The notes under the pieces are model-generated. The model was not told where the DNA came from. It made no database searches and saw nothing but the letters and a program-made list of their open reading frames with translations. Shown here piece after piece: positions 6,286-13,893 of a stretch of DNA of 15,063 bases (position 1 is the first letter of the stretch; every line of letters starts with the position of its first letter). The stretch covers positions 1 through 15,063 of the forward strand of contig DGNT01000033.1 in assembly GCA_002389055.1 (NCBI GenBank). Direction: 5' to 3'. The translations under genes were made by a program, and so were the position numbers. The DNA comes from Alcanivorax sp. UBA4485. Lineage in GTDB: Bacteria > Pseudomonadota > Gammaproteobacteria > Pseudomonadales > Alcanivoracaceae.

Positions 6286-7233
6286 TTATTCGGCGGTGAA
6301 GGCGGGGTCGTCGACGATCATGCCGATGCTGAGCGCGCCCGGGCCGATATTGACCGCTCCGGTCAGGCCCATGCTGCTGAGCAGCAGGTCCACCTTGTGG
6401 CGCTTGGCGGCCTCGGCCAGCCGGTCGAACCCGGGCATCTGGCGGATCCGGCTTTCATCGCCGGCGTAGCTCACGCATACCACCGGCGCCATCAGGCCGC
6501 GCTCGATGCAGCGGGCGCCGTGGCGGAACATGGCTTCCACGCCGGCGTCGAAGCCGCGCATCTTGGCCACCGGGAAGGTTTCGTCCTGGCGGGCGCAGAG
6601 CACCGGTTTGATGTCCAGGGCGTTGCCGAGAATGGCGCCGGCCCAGCTGACGCTCTTGTCGCCGCGTTTCTTGGCGCGCTTATGCAGGTAGTAGATGTCC
6701 GGCACTACCGCGTAGCCGGTGGCCTTGGAGGCCAGCACTTCCACGCTTTGCCGGATCTCGGTGATCTTCATGCCGCTTTTGATCAGCCGCATGGTCTCCG
6801 CCGCCAGGGCGCCCTGGCCGGCGAACAGCGTCTGGCTGTCGGTGACGCGCAGGGCGAAGGGGCCTTCCACCCCGGCCTGCTTCCGGATCGGCTTGTACTC
6901 ACGCAGGATCGCGTGGGAGGCCTCGGTGGCGTTGGTGAAAATCGGGCTGCGGCTTTTCGGCACCGTCTGCACCAGGGCGTAGTCGAAATCCACTACCACC
7001 TTGTCCAGGAACAGCGCTTTGATCTGTTCCATGGTGAACGGAATCGACTCCGCGTCATGGGCTTTTTCGGACGCCTCGGTGGCGTAAAACTGACGGGTGC
7101 GTTCCGGATCCCGTTCATCGACGATGATCTGATCCCCGAGCCGGATGGAAACCGGGAGGATCAGGATGCCGTGTTCATCGATAAAGGATTTGGGAAGATC
7201 GCAGCCTGAATCAACGACCAGACCGATTCTCAT
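6286..7233 (-). CDS. DegV family protein (fatty-acid-binding fold)
   Basis: This 315-residue protein is a DegV-fold protein. Members bind a fatty acid in a deep pocket; in Gram-positive bacteria relatives (FakB) present fatty acids to a kinase, but in proteobacteria the role is mostly undefined. The N-terminal motif VVDSGCDLP (residues 7-14) and the middle TDSQTLFAGQG (about 130-140) are the family's ligand-site regions. LGNALDIKPVL and MGLTGAVNIGPGALSIG complete the C-terminal signature. It is slightly longer than the usual 280 or so. AAGGGG precedes the ATG with suitable spacing. It lies 75 nt downstream of metF on the same strand, so it could be read through from the methyl-cycle operon or have its own promoter. 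No dihydroxyacetone-kinase-like partner gene (FakA) is in the window. Confidence 0.9.
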   Translation of the reverse strand: MRIGLVVDSGCDLPKSFIDEHGILILPVSIRLGDQIIVDERDPERTRQFYATEASEKAHDAESIPFTMEQIKALFLDKVVVDFDYALVQTVPKSRSPIFTNATEASHAILREYKPIRKQAGVEGPFALRVTDSQTLFAGQGALAAETMRLIKSGMKITEIRQSVEVLASKATGYAVVPDIYYLHKRAKKRGDKSVSWAGAILGNALDIKPVLCARQDETFPVAKMRGFDAGVEAMFRHGARCIERGLMAPVVCVSYAGDESRIRQMPGFDRLAEAAKRHKVDLLLSSMGLTGAVNIGPGALSIGMIVDDPAFTAE

Positions 7234-7266
7234 AATTATTCACCCCTTTTTATCGCAGTCTAGCGT

Positions 7267-7288
7267 AAAAAGTGTGACCTGCAACACT
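7267..7288 (-). terminator. Weak candidate terminator after metF
   Basis: On the minus strand a 5-bp stem AGTGT/ACACT (7288-7284 and 7275-7271) with an 8-nt loop is followed directly by a run of T residues (7271-7267). The T run is right for a rho-independent terminator, but the stem is short and AT-containing, so read-through into the DegV gene is likely. A weak promoter-like pair TTGCAG, 16 nt, TAGACT on the minus strand overlaps the same bases and could start DegV transcription instead. Confidence 0.3.
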
Positions 7289-7308
7289 CCTTGCCCCGGA
7301 CCTTTGGC

Positions 7309-8139
7309 TTAAAGCCCCAGGTTATCCAGTACCCGCAGAATCGGCCCGGACTGGTTCATGGTGTAGAAATGCAGGCCCGGCGCACCCATCGCCAGCAGGC
7401 GCTCGCAGAGACGGGTCACCACTTCCTCGCCAAACGCTTTCACCGCCTGCTCGTCGTCGCGGATGTCGTCCAGGCGGCTGCGCAGCCAACGGGGGATGTC
7501 GGCGCCGCAGTTATCGGAAAAACGGAACAGATTGGCCACGTTGAGAATCGGCATCACGCCCGGGTAGACCGGCGCGTCGCAACCGCGCCGGCGCAGCTCG
7601 TCCATGTAATAGCCGTAGGCGTCGGCATTGTAGAAGTACTGAGTGATGCCGCTGTCGGCGCCGGCGCTGATCTTGCGCTGAAAGTGCGCGATATCATCGT
7701 CGAAGCTGCGCGACTGCGGGTGATTCTCCGGGTAGGCGGCCACTTCCAGATGGAAGTGATCGCCGGTCTCTTCGCGAATCAGGGCGACCAGATCGTCGGC
7801 GTACTTCACCTCGCTCTGCGCGTAGCCCATGCCGGAGGGCAGGTCGCCGCGCAGGGCCACGATACGGCGCACGCCGCCTTCCTTGTAGCCGTTGACCAGT
7901 TCCATGATTTCCTCACGGCTCTGGCCGATGCAGCTCAGGTGCGGCGCGGTGTCGGCATGCTGCTCGCGCAGCAGGTCGACCATCTGGCGGGTGTAATCCC
8001 GCGTGGAGCCGCCGGCGCCGAAGGTGCAGGAGAAGAACTCCGGCTTCTTGGCCAGCAGCTTTTGCTGGGTATTCAGAAGTTTTTCCCGCCCCTGTTCCGT
8101 TTTGGGCGGGAAAAATTCAAAGCTGATGCGTTTGGACAT
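7309..8139 (-). CDS. metF: 5,10-methylenetetrahydrofolate reductase
   Basis: This 276-residue flavoprotein reduces 5,10-methylene-THF to 5-methyl-THF, the methyl donor for methionine synthesis. It is the short bacterial form without the eukaryotic regulatory domain. The N-terminus ISFEFFPPKT carries the conserved Glu8 (Glu28 in the E. coli enzyme). CTFGAGGSTR (about 38-47), RGDLP, and YPGVMPI are further family signatures in the right order for the FAD-binding barrel. It starts 14 nt after the ahcY stop. AAGG overlapping that stop codon is the only Shine-Dalgarno-like sequence. It is last in the sahR-metK-ahcY-metF series. Confidence 0.97.
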   Translation of the reverse strand: MSKRISFEFFPPKTEQGREKLLNTQQKLLAKKPEFFSCTFGAGGSTRDYTRQMVDLLREQHADTAPHLSCIGQSREEIMELVNGYKEGGVRRIVALRGDLPSGMGYAQSEVKYADDLVALIREETGDHFHLEVAAYPENHPQSRSFDDDIAHFQRKISAGADSGITQYFYNADAYGYYMDELRRRGCDAPVYPGVMPILNVANLFRFSDNCGADIPRWLRSRLDDIRDDEQAVKAFGEEVVTRLCERLLAMGAPGLHFYTMNQSGPILRVLDNLGL

Positions 8140-8153
8140 GGTTGAAAAAGGCC

Positions 8154-9542
8154 TTAGTACTTGTAGTGGTCCGGCTTGAACGGGCCGTCGGCGCTAACGC
8201 CAATGTAGCCGGCCTGCTTGTCGGTGAGTTTGGTAATCACACCGCCGAAGCCCTGCACCATGTAGCGGGCGACTTCTTCGTCGAGGTGCTTGGGCAGCAC
8301 TTCCACCTGCAGCATTTTTTCCTTCACCGCCTCGGAATGGGTGGCATAGGCCTGATCGAACAGGTACATCTGCGCCAGCACCTGGTTGGCGAAGGAGCCG
8401 TCCATGATGCGGCTGGGGTGGCCGGTGGCGTTGCCCAGGTTGACCAGGCGGCCCTCGGAGAGCAGCAGCAGGAAATCCTGGTTTTTCTTGTCGCGCCACA
8501 CTTTATGCACCTGGGGTTTTACTTCTTCCCATTCCCAGGTCTTGCGCATGAAGGCCGTGTCCACTTCGTTGTCGAAGTGGCCGATGTTGCACACCACCGC
8601 GCCTTTCTTCAGCGCCTTGAGCATATTGGCGTCGCACACGTCGTAGTTGCCGGTGGTGGTGACCAGCATGTCGGTGGTGCCCAGCAGCTCTTTGTTGATG
8701 GACGCTTCAGTGCCGTCGTTGACGCCGTCTTTGTAGGCGCTGACCACTTCGAAGCCGTCCATGCAGGCCTGCATGGCGCAGATCGGGTCGATCTCGGTGA
8801 TCTTCACGATCATGCCTTCCTGGCGCAGGGACTGGGCCGAGCCCTTGCCCACGTCGCCGTAGCCGATCACCAGCGCTTTCTTGCCGGACAGCAAATGGTC
8901 GGTGGCGCGTTTGATGGCGTCGTTGAGCGAGTGACGGCAGCCGTACTTGTTGTCGTTCTTGCTCTTGGTGACCGAGTCGTTCACGTTCACTGCCGGCACT
9001 TTCAAGGTACCCTGCTTGAGCATCTCGTAGAGGCGGTGCACGCCGGTGGTGGTTTCCTCGGTGACGCCGTGGATCTTGTCCAGCATCTGCGGATAGGTCT
9101 CGTGGATGTAGCCGGTCAGGTCGCCGCCGTCATCCAGAATCATGTTGGCGTCCCACAGGTTGCCTTCGCCGTCGCGGCAGGTCTGCTCGATGCACCACAT
9201 GTATTCTTCCTCGGTCTCGCCCTTCCAGGCGAACACCGGCACGCCGGCGGCGGCCATGGCGGCGGCGGCGTGGTCCTGGGTGGAGAAGATGTTGCATGAG
9301 GACCAGCGCACTTCCGCGCCCAGTGCCTTCAGCGTTTCGATCAGCACCGCGGTCTGAATGGTCATGTGGATGCAGCCGATGATGCGCGCGCCCTTAAGCG
9401 GCTGCTCGGCACGGTATTTTTCGCGAATCGCGATCAGTGCCGGCATTTCGGTTTCGGCGATGTCGATCTCCGCGCGGCCGTACTTGGCCAGGGAAATATC
9501 GGCGACTTTGTAGTCCTGCAGCGTTTCCGCTTTTGCGTTCAT
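8154..9542 (-). CDS. ahcY: Adenosylhomocysteinase (SAH hydrolase)
   Basis: This 462-residue NAD+-dependent enzyme splits S-adenosylhomocysteine into adenosine and homocysteine, removing the product that inhibits methyltransferases. Visible landmarks are IHMTIQTAVLIETL near 58-71, the catalytic-site region NVNDSVTKSKNDN (186-198), the NAD-binding GYGDVGKG (227-234) and the C-terminal PDHYKY, which in this family completes the neighbouring subunit's NAD site. The length is that of the usual bacterial form, with the roughly 40-residue insertion absent from the short forms. GGAGA lies 4-5 nt before the ATG, and the gene begins 18 nt after metK. That gap is too short for an SAH riboswitch, which many related bacteria place before this gene. 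Confidence 0.98.
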   Translation of the reverse strand: MNAKAETLQDYKVADISLAKYGRAEIDIAETEMPALIAIREKYRAEQPLKGARIIGCIHMTIQTAVLIETLKALGAEVRWSSCNIFSTQDHAAAAMAAAGVPVFAWKGETEEEYMWCIEQTCRDGEGNLWDANMILDDGGDLTGYIHETYPQMLDKIHGVTEETTTGVHRLYEMLKQGTLKVPAVNVNDSVTKSKNDNKYGCRHSLNDAIKRATDHLLSGKKALVIGYGDVGKGSAQSLRQEGMIVKITEIDPICAMQACMDGFEVVSAYKDGVNDGTEASINKELLGTTDMLVTTTGNYDVCDANMLKALKKGAVVCNIGHFDNEVDTAFMRKTWEWEEVKPQVHKVWRDKKNQDFLLLLSEGRLVNLGNATGHPSRIMDGSFANQVLAQMYLFDQAYATHSEAVKEKMLQVEVLPKHLDEEVARYMVQGFGGVITKLTDKQAGYIGVSADGPFKPDHYKY

Positions 9543-9560
9543 GGGTCTCTCCAGATTCGT

Positions 9561-10709
9561 TTAAAGGGCCGCTTTCAGCGCGTCCGCTTTGTCGGTGTTT
9601 TCCCAGCTGAAGCCTGCGCGGCCGAAGTGGCCGTAGCTGGCGGTGGGCCGGTAGATCGGGCGGCGCAGATCAAGCATCTCGATGATGCCGCGTGGGCGCA
9701 GGTCGAAGTGCTCGCGCACCAGGGCGGCGATGCGGTTGTCGTCCAGCTTGCCGGTGCCGAAGGTGTTCACCGAAATCGAGGTCGGCTCGGCCACGCCGAT
9801 GGCGTAGCTGATCTGGATCTCGCACTTGTCGGCCAGGCCGGCGGCGACGATGTTCTTGGCCACGTAACGGCCGGCGTAGGCGGCGGAACGGTCCACCTTG
9901 GACGGGTCCTTGCCGGAGAACGCGCCGCCGCCGTGGCGGGCCATGCCGCCGTAGGTGTCGACGATGATCTTGCGCCCGGTCAGGCCGCAGTCGCCCATCG
10001 GACCGCCGATCACGAAGTTGCCGGTGGGGTTGATGTGGTACTGGGTGCCGCCGTGCAGCCATTCGGACGGCAGCACCGGCTTAACGATCTCTTCCATCAC
10101 CGCTTCACGCAGATCCGCGAGTTTGATGTCCGGGGAGTGCTGGGTGGACAGCACCACCGCGTCCACCGCCACCGGCTTGCCGTTTTCGTAGCGCAGGGTC
10201 ACCTGGCTCTTGGCGTCCGGGCGCAGCCAGCCGAGCCGGCCGTTCTTGCGCAGTTCCGCCTGGCGCTCCACCAGCCGGTGCGAGAAGTAGATCGGCGCCG
10301 GCATCAGGGTGTCGGTCTCGTTGGTGGCGTAGCCGAACATCAGGCCTTGGTCACCGGCGCCCTGTTCCTTGTCTTCCGCCTCGTCCACGCCCACGGCGAT
10401 GTCCGCGGACTGCTTGCCGATGCCGTTGAGCACCGCGCAGGTGGCGCCGTCGAAGCCCACGTCGGAGCTGTCGTAGCCGATGTCCAGGATCACCTGGCGG
10501 ACGATGTCTTCCAGTTCCACGTAGGTGCTGGTGCGCACTTCGCCGGCAACGATGGCCATGCCGGTCTTGACCATGGTTTCCACCGCCACGCGGGCGTGGG
10601 GGTCGTCGGCGATGATGGCGTCGAGGACCGCGTCCGAGATCTGGTCGGCCATTTTATCCGGGTGGCCTTCGGAGACCGACTCGGAGGTAAAGATGCTGTA
10701 TTCACTCAT
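9561..10709 (-). CDS. metK: S-adenosylmethionine synthetase
   Basis: This 382-residue enzyme makes SAM from methionine and ATP, with tripolyphosphate cleavage. Signatures in order are SEGHPDKMADQISDA (13-27, with the metal/phosphate-binding GHPDK), GAGDQGLMFGYA (117-128, methionine/ATP-binding) and the P-loop-like GGGAFSGKDPSKVDRS in the second half. Length matches E. coli MetK (384). The start ATG at 10707-10709 lies inside the end of sahR: ATGAGTGA holds the metK start and the sahR stop, an 8-nt overlap that suggests coupled translation. AGGGAG about 9-10 nt upstream can also serve as Shine-Dalgarno. Confidence 0.98.
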   Translation of the reverse strand: MSEYSIFTSESVSEGHPDKMADQISDAVLDAIIADDPHARVAVETMVKTGMAIVAGEVRTSTYVELEDIVRQVILDIGYDSSDVGFDGATCAVLNGIGKQSADIAVGVDEAEDKEQGAGDQGLMFGYATNETDTLMPAPIYFSHRLVERQAELRKNGRLGWLRPDAKSQVTLRYENGKPVAVDAVVLSTQHSPDIKLADLREAVMEEIVKPVLPSEWLHGGTQYHINPTGNFVIGGPMGDCGLTGRKIIVDTYGGMARHGGGAFSGKDPSKVDRSAAYAGRYVAKNIVAAGLADKCEIQISYAIGVAEPTSISVNTFGTGKLDDNRIAALVREHFDLRPRGIIEMLDLRRPIYRPTASYGHFGRAGFSWENTDKADALKAAL

Positions 10710-11715
10710 TACCGGATTGCTCCCTTTTTGATGGATGCGCGGTGACGCGCTGAAAGCTGCGCACCTGCACCTGAAAACCGTTACGCATGGCGAGAAACAG
10801 GCTCTCGCGCAGTACCAGGCCGGCGCGGCCGGCCCAACTCACCAGGTCGGCTTCCTCGAAGCCGAGCCAGAAATCCCCGCAGGCGTCCACCGCCCAACGC
10901 TGGTTGTGGCGGCACAGATCGGTGATCACCAACACGCCGCCCTCGTTCAATTGCCGGGCCGCCGCTTCCAAAGCGGCGGACGGCGAGGGCAGATGATGAA
11001 GCACCATATTAACCACCACCGCGTCGACCCGAGGTAAAAGGGCACCGTGTTCCGGCCACTCCCCCAACACCAGCTCCACGTTATCCAGCCCCTGGCCGGC
11101 CACCCGTTCCCGGGCCCGGGCCAGCATGACCTCGGCGTTATCCAGCGCCAGCACCCGCTCGAAGCGGCTCGCCAGCGGCGCCAGGAAGCGCCCCTCGCCG
11201 GGGCCGATCTCCAGCGCAATGCCGTTATTGCCGCCAGCCCGATCCAGCAACTCGCAGGCCTGCTCGGCGTACTGGTCGTGCTCGGCGATCAGGTCCTGAT
11301 GCCGGGCCAGGTCGTCCGCGTGCCGGGCGAAGAAAGCCCGGCTCTGGGCGGCGCGCTGCGCCTGGACGCCGGCCAGCCGCTGCCGGGTAACCGGGTCCGC
11401 CTGCGTGGCGTCGAGCCGCTCGAACAGGGCGCCCTGCAGCGGCCCGGTGGCCGCGTCCGAGGGCGGCAGACGGCGCCGGTAGAAAATCGAGTTGCCTTCG
11501 CGACGGCGCTCCACCAGGCCGCCCTGGGCCAGCACCTTTAAATGGTGGCTCATGCCCGACTGCTTGATCGCCATGATTTCGCACAGCTCCAGCACCCCGA
11601 AGCTGTTCTGGCCCAGCACCTGCAGAACCTCCAGGCGCAGCGGATCGCCGGCCGCCTTCAGAAAGGCCGCCAGGCCGTCCAGGTCCTGTTCCTGCGGTGC
11701 CGGGTGTAAAGACAT
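10702..11715 (-). CDS. sahR: ArsR-family regulator fused to a SAM-methyltransferase-like domain (SahR)
   Basis: This 337-residue protein has an N-terminal ArsR winged helix (about 12-85; recognition region LCEIMAIKQSGMSHHLKVLAQGGLVERRREGNSIFY) and a C-terminal class I methyltransferase fold (about 145-320). The nucleotide-binding motif LEIGPGEGRFL is at 168-178, and MVLHHLPSP lies further on. Proteins of this make-up next to metK/ahcY are known as SahR, repressors of methionine-cycle genes that sense SAH/SAM through the methyltransferase-like domain. The open frame can be extended to 11832, but I chose the ATG at 11713-11715 because the ArsR domain begins soon after and the extension runs across the tktA promoter region. 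Neither this ATG nor the in-frame one at 11751 has a good Shine-Dalgarno, so the start is the least certain part. It heads the metK-ahcY-metF series. Confidence 0.85.
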   Translation of the reverse strand: MSLHPAPQEQDLDGLAAFLKAAGDPLRLEVLQVLGQNSFGVLELCEIMAIKQSGMSHHLKVLAQGGLVERRREGNSIFYRRRLPPSDAATGPLQGALFERLDATQADPVTRQRLAGVQAQRAAQSRAFFARHADDLARHQDLIAEHDQYAEQACELLDRAGGNNGIALEIGPGEGRFLAPLASRFERVLALDNAEVMLARARERVAGQGLDNVELVLGEWPEHGALLPRVDAVVVNMVLHHLPSPSAALEAAARQLNEGGVLVITDLCRHNQRWAVDACGDFWLGFEEADLVSWAGRAGLVLRESLFLAMRNGFQVQVRSFQRVTAHPSKREQSGNE

Positions 11716-11744
11716 GGGGGCGAGTGTAGCGAACCTTCGGGGCT

Positions 11745-11764
11745 GCATCAAAAGATATTGATAT
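11745..11764. promoter_or_regulatory. Candidate SahR operator
   Basis: On the minus strand this reads ATATCAA, 6 nt, TTGATGC. The inner five bases of the arms (ATCAA/TTGAT) are a perfect inverted repeat, and the outer two do not match. The AT-rich site stands out in a GC-rich region, lies 30 bp before the chosen sahR ATG and 13 bp before the -35 of the proposed tktA promoter. ArsR-family repressors typically bind such imperfect palindromes. The repeat is seen; SahR binding is inferred. Confidence 0.5.
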
Positions 11765-11776
11765 AGGTTCCAGAGT

Positions 11777-11805
11777 TTGCCCCCGCCCCGGGCTTGGGCG
11801 ACAAT
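11777..11805 (+). promoter_or_regulatory. Candidate sigma-70 promoter of tktA
   Basis: TTGCCC (11777-11782) and GACAAT (11800-11805) are separated by exactly 17 nt. They match the -35 and -10 consensus at four positions each. Transcription would start near 11812, giving a leader of about 40 nt before the tktA ATG. This is the best promoter-like pair on the plus strand of the gap. Confidence 0.5.
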
Positions 11806-11852
11806 AGCGCCCCTTTTCACACCTCTGGTCAAAATTCGTTCAGGAGCCGTGC

Positions 11853-13859
11853 ATGTCGTCAGCCCCCGCTGCCCGTGATCTCGCCAATGCTATCCGTGCC
11901 CTGAGCATGGATGCGGTACAGAAAGCCAAGTCTGGTCACCCGGGCGCCCCCATGGGCATGGCGGATATCGCCGAAGTGCTGTGGCGCGGCTTCATGAAGC
12001 ACAACCCGGCCAACCCCCACTGGGTCGACCGCGACCGGTTCGTGCTCTCCAACGGCCACGGCTCCATGCTGCTCTACAGCCTGCTGCACCTGACCGGCTA
12101 CGGCGTCAGCCTGGACGACATCAAGAACTTCCGGCAGCTCGGCAGCCCCACCGCCGGCCACCCGGAATTCGGCGACGCGCCCGGTATCGAGACCACCACC
12201 GGGCCGCTGGGCCAGGGCTTCGCCAACGCGGTGGGCATGGCGCTGGCGGAAAAAATGATGGCGGCCCAGTTCAACCGCGACGGCCACGCCATCGTTGACC
12301 ACAACACCTACTGCTTCATGGGTGACGGCTGCATGATGGAGGGCATCTCCCACGAAGCCGCGTCCCTGGCCGGCACCCTGGGCCTGGGCAAGCTGGTGGC
12401 CTTCTATGACGACAACGGCATTTCCATCGACGGCGAGGTGGAAGGCTGGTTCACCGACGACACCGTGGAGCGCTTCCGCGCCTACGGCTGGCACGTGATC
12501 CCCAATGTGGACGGCCACAGTGCCCAGGAAGTGAAGCTGGCGATCGAGAACGCGCGCAAGAACACCGCCCAGCCCACCCTGATCTGCTGCAAGACCATCA
12601 TCGGTTTCGGCAGCCCCAACAAGCAGGGCAAGGAAGAGTCCCACGGCGCCGCCCTGGGCGACGACGAAGTGGCGCTCACCCGCGAGGCCCTGGGCTGGAA
12701 GCACGGCCCCTTCGAGATTCCCGACGAGCTCCGCAACGCCTGGGACGCCCACGACGCCGGCGCCGAGAAAGAAGCCGCCTGGCAGCAGCGCTTCGACGCC
12801 TACCGCGCCGAGTTCCCGGAACTGGCCGATGAATTCCTGCGCCGCATGCGCGGCGAACTGCCGGCGGATTTCGACCAGCGCGCCGACGCGTTCATCGCCG
12901 AGTGCCAGCAGGCCAAGGAAAAAGTGGCCAGCCGCAAGGCCAGCCAGAACACCCTGGACGCCTTCGGCCCGGGCCTGCCGGAACTGACCGGCGGCTCCGC
13001 CGACCTGGGCGGCTCCAACAACACCGTGTGGAACGGCTGCAAGTCGATCAGCGCCGACGACGCCAGTGGCAACTACATCCACTACGGGGTGCGCGAATTC
13101 GGCATGACCGCCGCCATGAACGGTATCTGCCTGCACGGCGGCCTGCGCCCCTACGGCGGTACCTTCCTGACCTTCATGGAATACGCCCGCAACGCGGTGC
13201 GCATGGCGGCGCTGATGCACCAGCCCAACATCCTGGTCTACACCCACGATTCCATTGGCCTGGGCGAGGACGGCCCCACCCACCAGCCCATCGAACAGAT
13301 CGCCAACCTGCGCATGACCCCCAATCTGAGCACCTGGCGGCCCTGCGACACGGTGGAAACCGCGGTGGCCTGGAAGCATGCCGTCCAGCGTGACGACGGC
13401 CCCACCGCGCTGATCTTCTCGCGCCAGGGGCTGCCCTGCATGGACCGCGACGACGCGGTGCTGGCCAACGTGGCCAAAGGCGGCTATACCCTGCTGCAGA
13501 CCGGCGACGGCCAGCCCCAGGCGATCATCATCGCCACCGGCTCGGAAGTGGCGCTGGCGGTGCAGGCCGCCGAGGCCCTGGGCGCCGCCGGCAACAACGT
13601 GCGCGTGGTGTCCATGCCCAGCGTCGACGCCTTCCTGTCGCAGAGCGGCGAGTACCAGGAAGCGGTGTTGCCCGCGGCGGTGCGCGCCCGGGTGGCCGTG
13701 GAAGCGGGCATCACCGACTACTGGTACCGCTTCACCGGCCTGGACGGCAAAGTGGTGGGCATGACCGGTTTCGGCGCCTCGGCGCCCGCCGGCGACCTCT
13801 ACAAGCACTTCAACATTACCGCCGAGGCGGTGCAGGCCGCCGTGGAGAGTGTGATTTGA
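11853..13859 (+). CDS. tktA: Transketolase
   Basis: This 668-residue thiamine-diphosphate enzyme moves two-carbon ketol units between sugar phosphates in the pentose phosphate pathway, linking it to glycolysis and supplying erythrose 4-phosphate. Landmarks are KSGHPGAPMGMA (26-37), SNGHGS (66-71), the TPP/Mg motif starting GDG at 157-159 and ending YDDN near 188, and the pyrimidine-domain stretch REFGMTAAMNGICLHGG with the catalytic Glu. HDSIGLGEDGPTHQP follows, and the C-terminal domain reaches VESVI. Length agrees with E. coli TktA (663). CAGGAG lies 6 nt before the ATG. It leads a plus-strand series with the Epd-like gene and pgk. A long open frame on the opposite strand is only a codon-bias shadow. 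Confidence 0.98.
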   Translation: MSSAPAARDLANAIRALSMDAVQKAKSGHPGAPMGMADIAEVLWRGFMKHNPANPHWVDRDRFVLSNGHGSMLLYSLLHLTGYGVSLDDIKNFRQLGSPTAGHPEFGDAPGIETTTGPLGQGFANAVGMALAEKMMAAQFNRDGHAIVDHNTYCFMGDGCMMEGISHEAASLAGTLGLGKLVAFYDDNGISIDGEVEGWFTDDTVERFRAYGWHVIPNVDGHSAQEVKLAIENARKNTAQPTLICCKTIIGFGSPNKQGKEESHGAALGDDEVALTREALGWKHGPFEIPDELRNAWDAHDAGAEKEAAWQQRFDAYRAEFPELADEFLRRMRGELPADFDQRADAFIAECQQAKEKVASRKASQNTLDAFGPGLPELTGGSADLGGSNNTVWNGCKSISADDASGNYIHYGVREFGMTAAMNGICLHGGLRPYGGTFLTFMEYARNAVRMAALMHQPNILVYTHDSIGLGEDGPTHQPIEQIANLRMTPNLSTWRPCDTVETAVAWKHAVQRDDGPTALIFSRQGLPCMDRDDAVLANVAKGGYTLLQTGDGQPQAIIIATGSEVALAVQAAEALGAAGNNVRVVSMPSVDAFLSQSGEYQEAVLPAAVRARVAVEAGITDYWYRFTGLDGKVVGMTGFGASAPAGDLYKHFNITAEAVQAAVESVI

Positions 13860-13893
13860 GACCCGAGAGTCCGGCGTCCGACGTTCGGTCCCT

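Noticed and set aside
9543..9560. SAH or SAM riboswitch before ahcY
   Set aside because: The gap between metK and ahcY is only 18 nt and holds just a Shine-Dalgarno, so no riboswitch can fit.
9366..10745. 459-codon plus-strand open frame opposite metK
   Set aside because: This is an antisense shadow of metK: the translation is His/Val/Gly-rich without domains, and it starts inside ahcY.
11716..11832. 39-residue N-terminal extension of SahR
   Set aside because: It would cover the proposed tktA promoter and the candidate operator, and its residues show no similarity to the ArsR family. I cannot exclude the short extension from 11751, but see no ribosome site for it.
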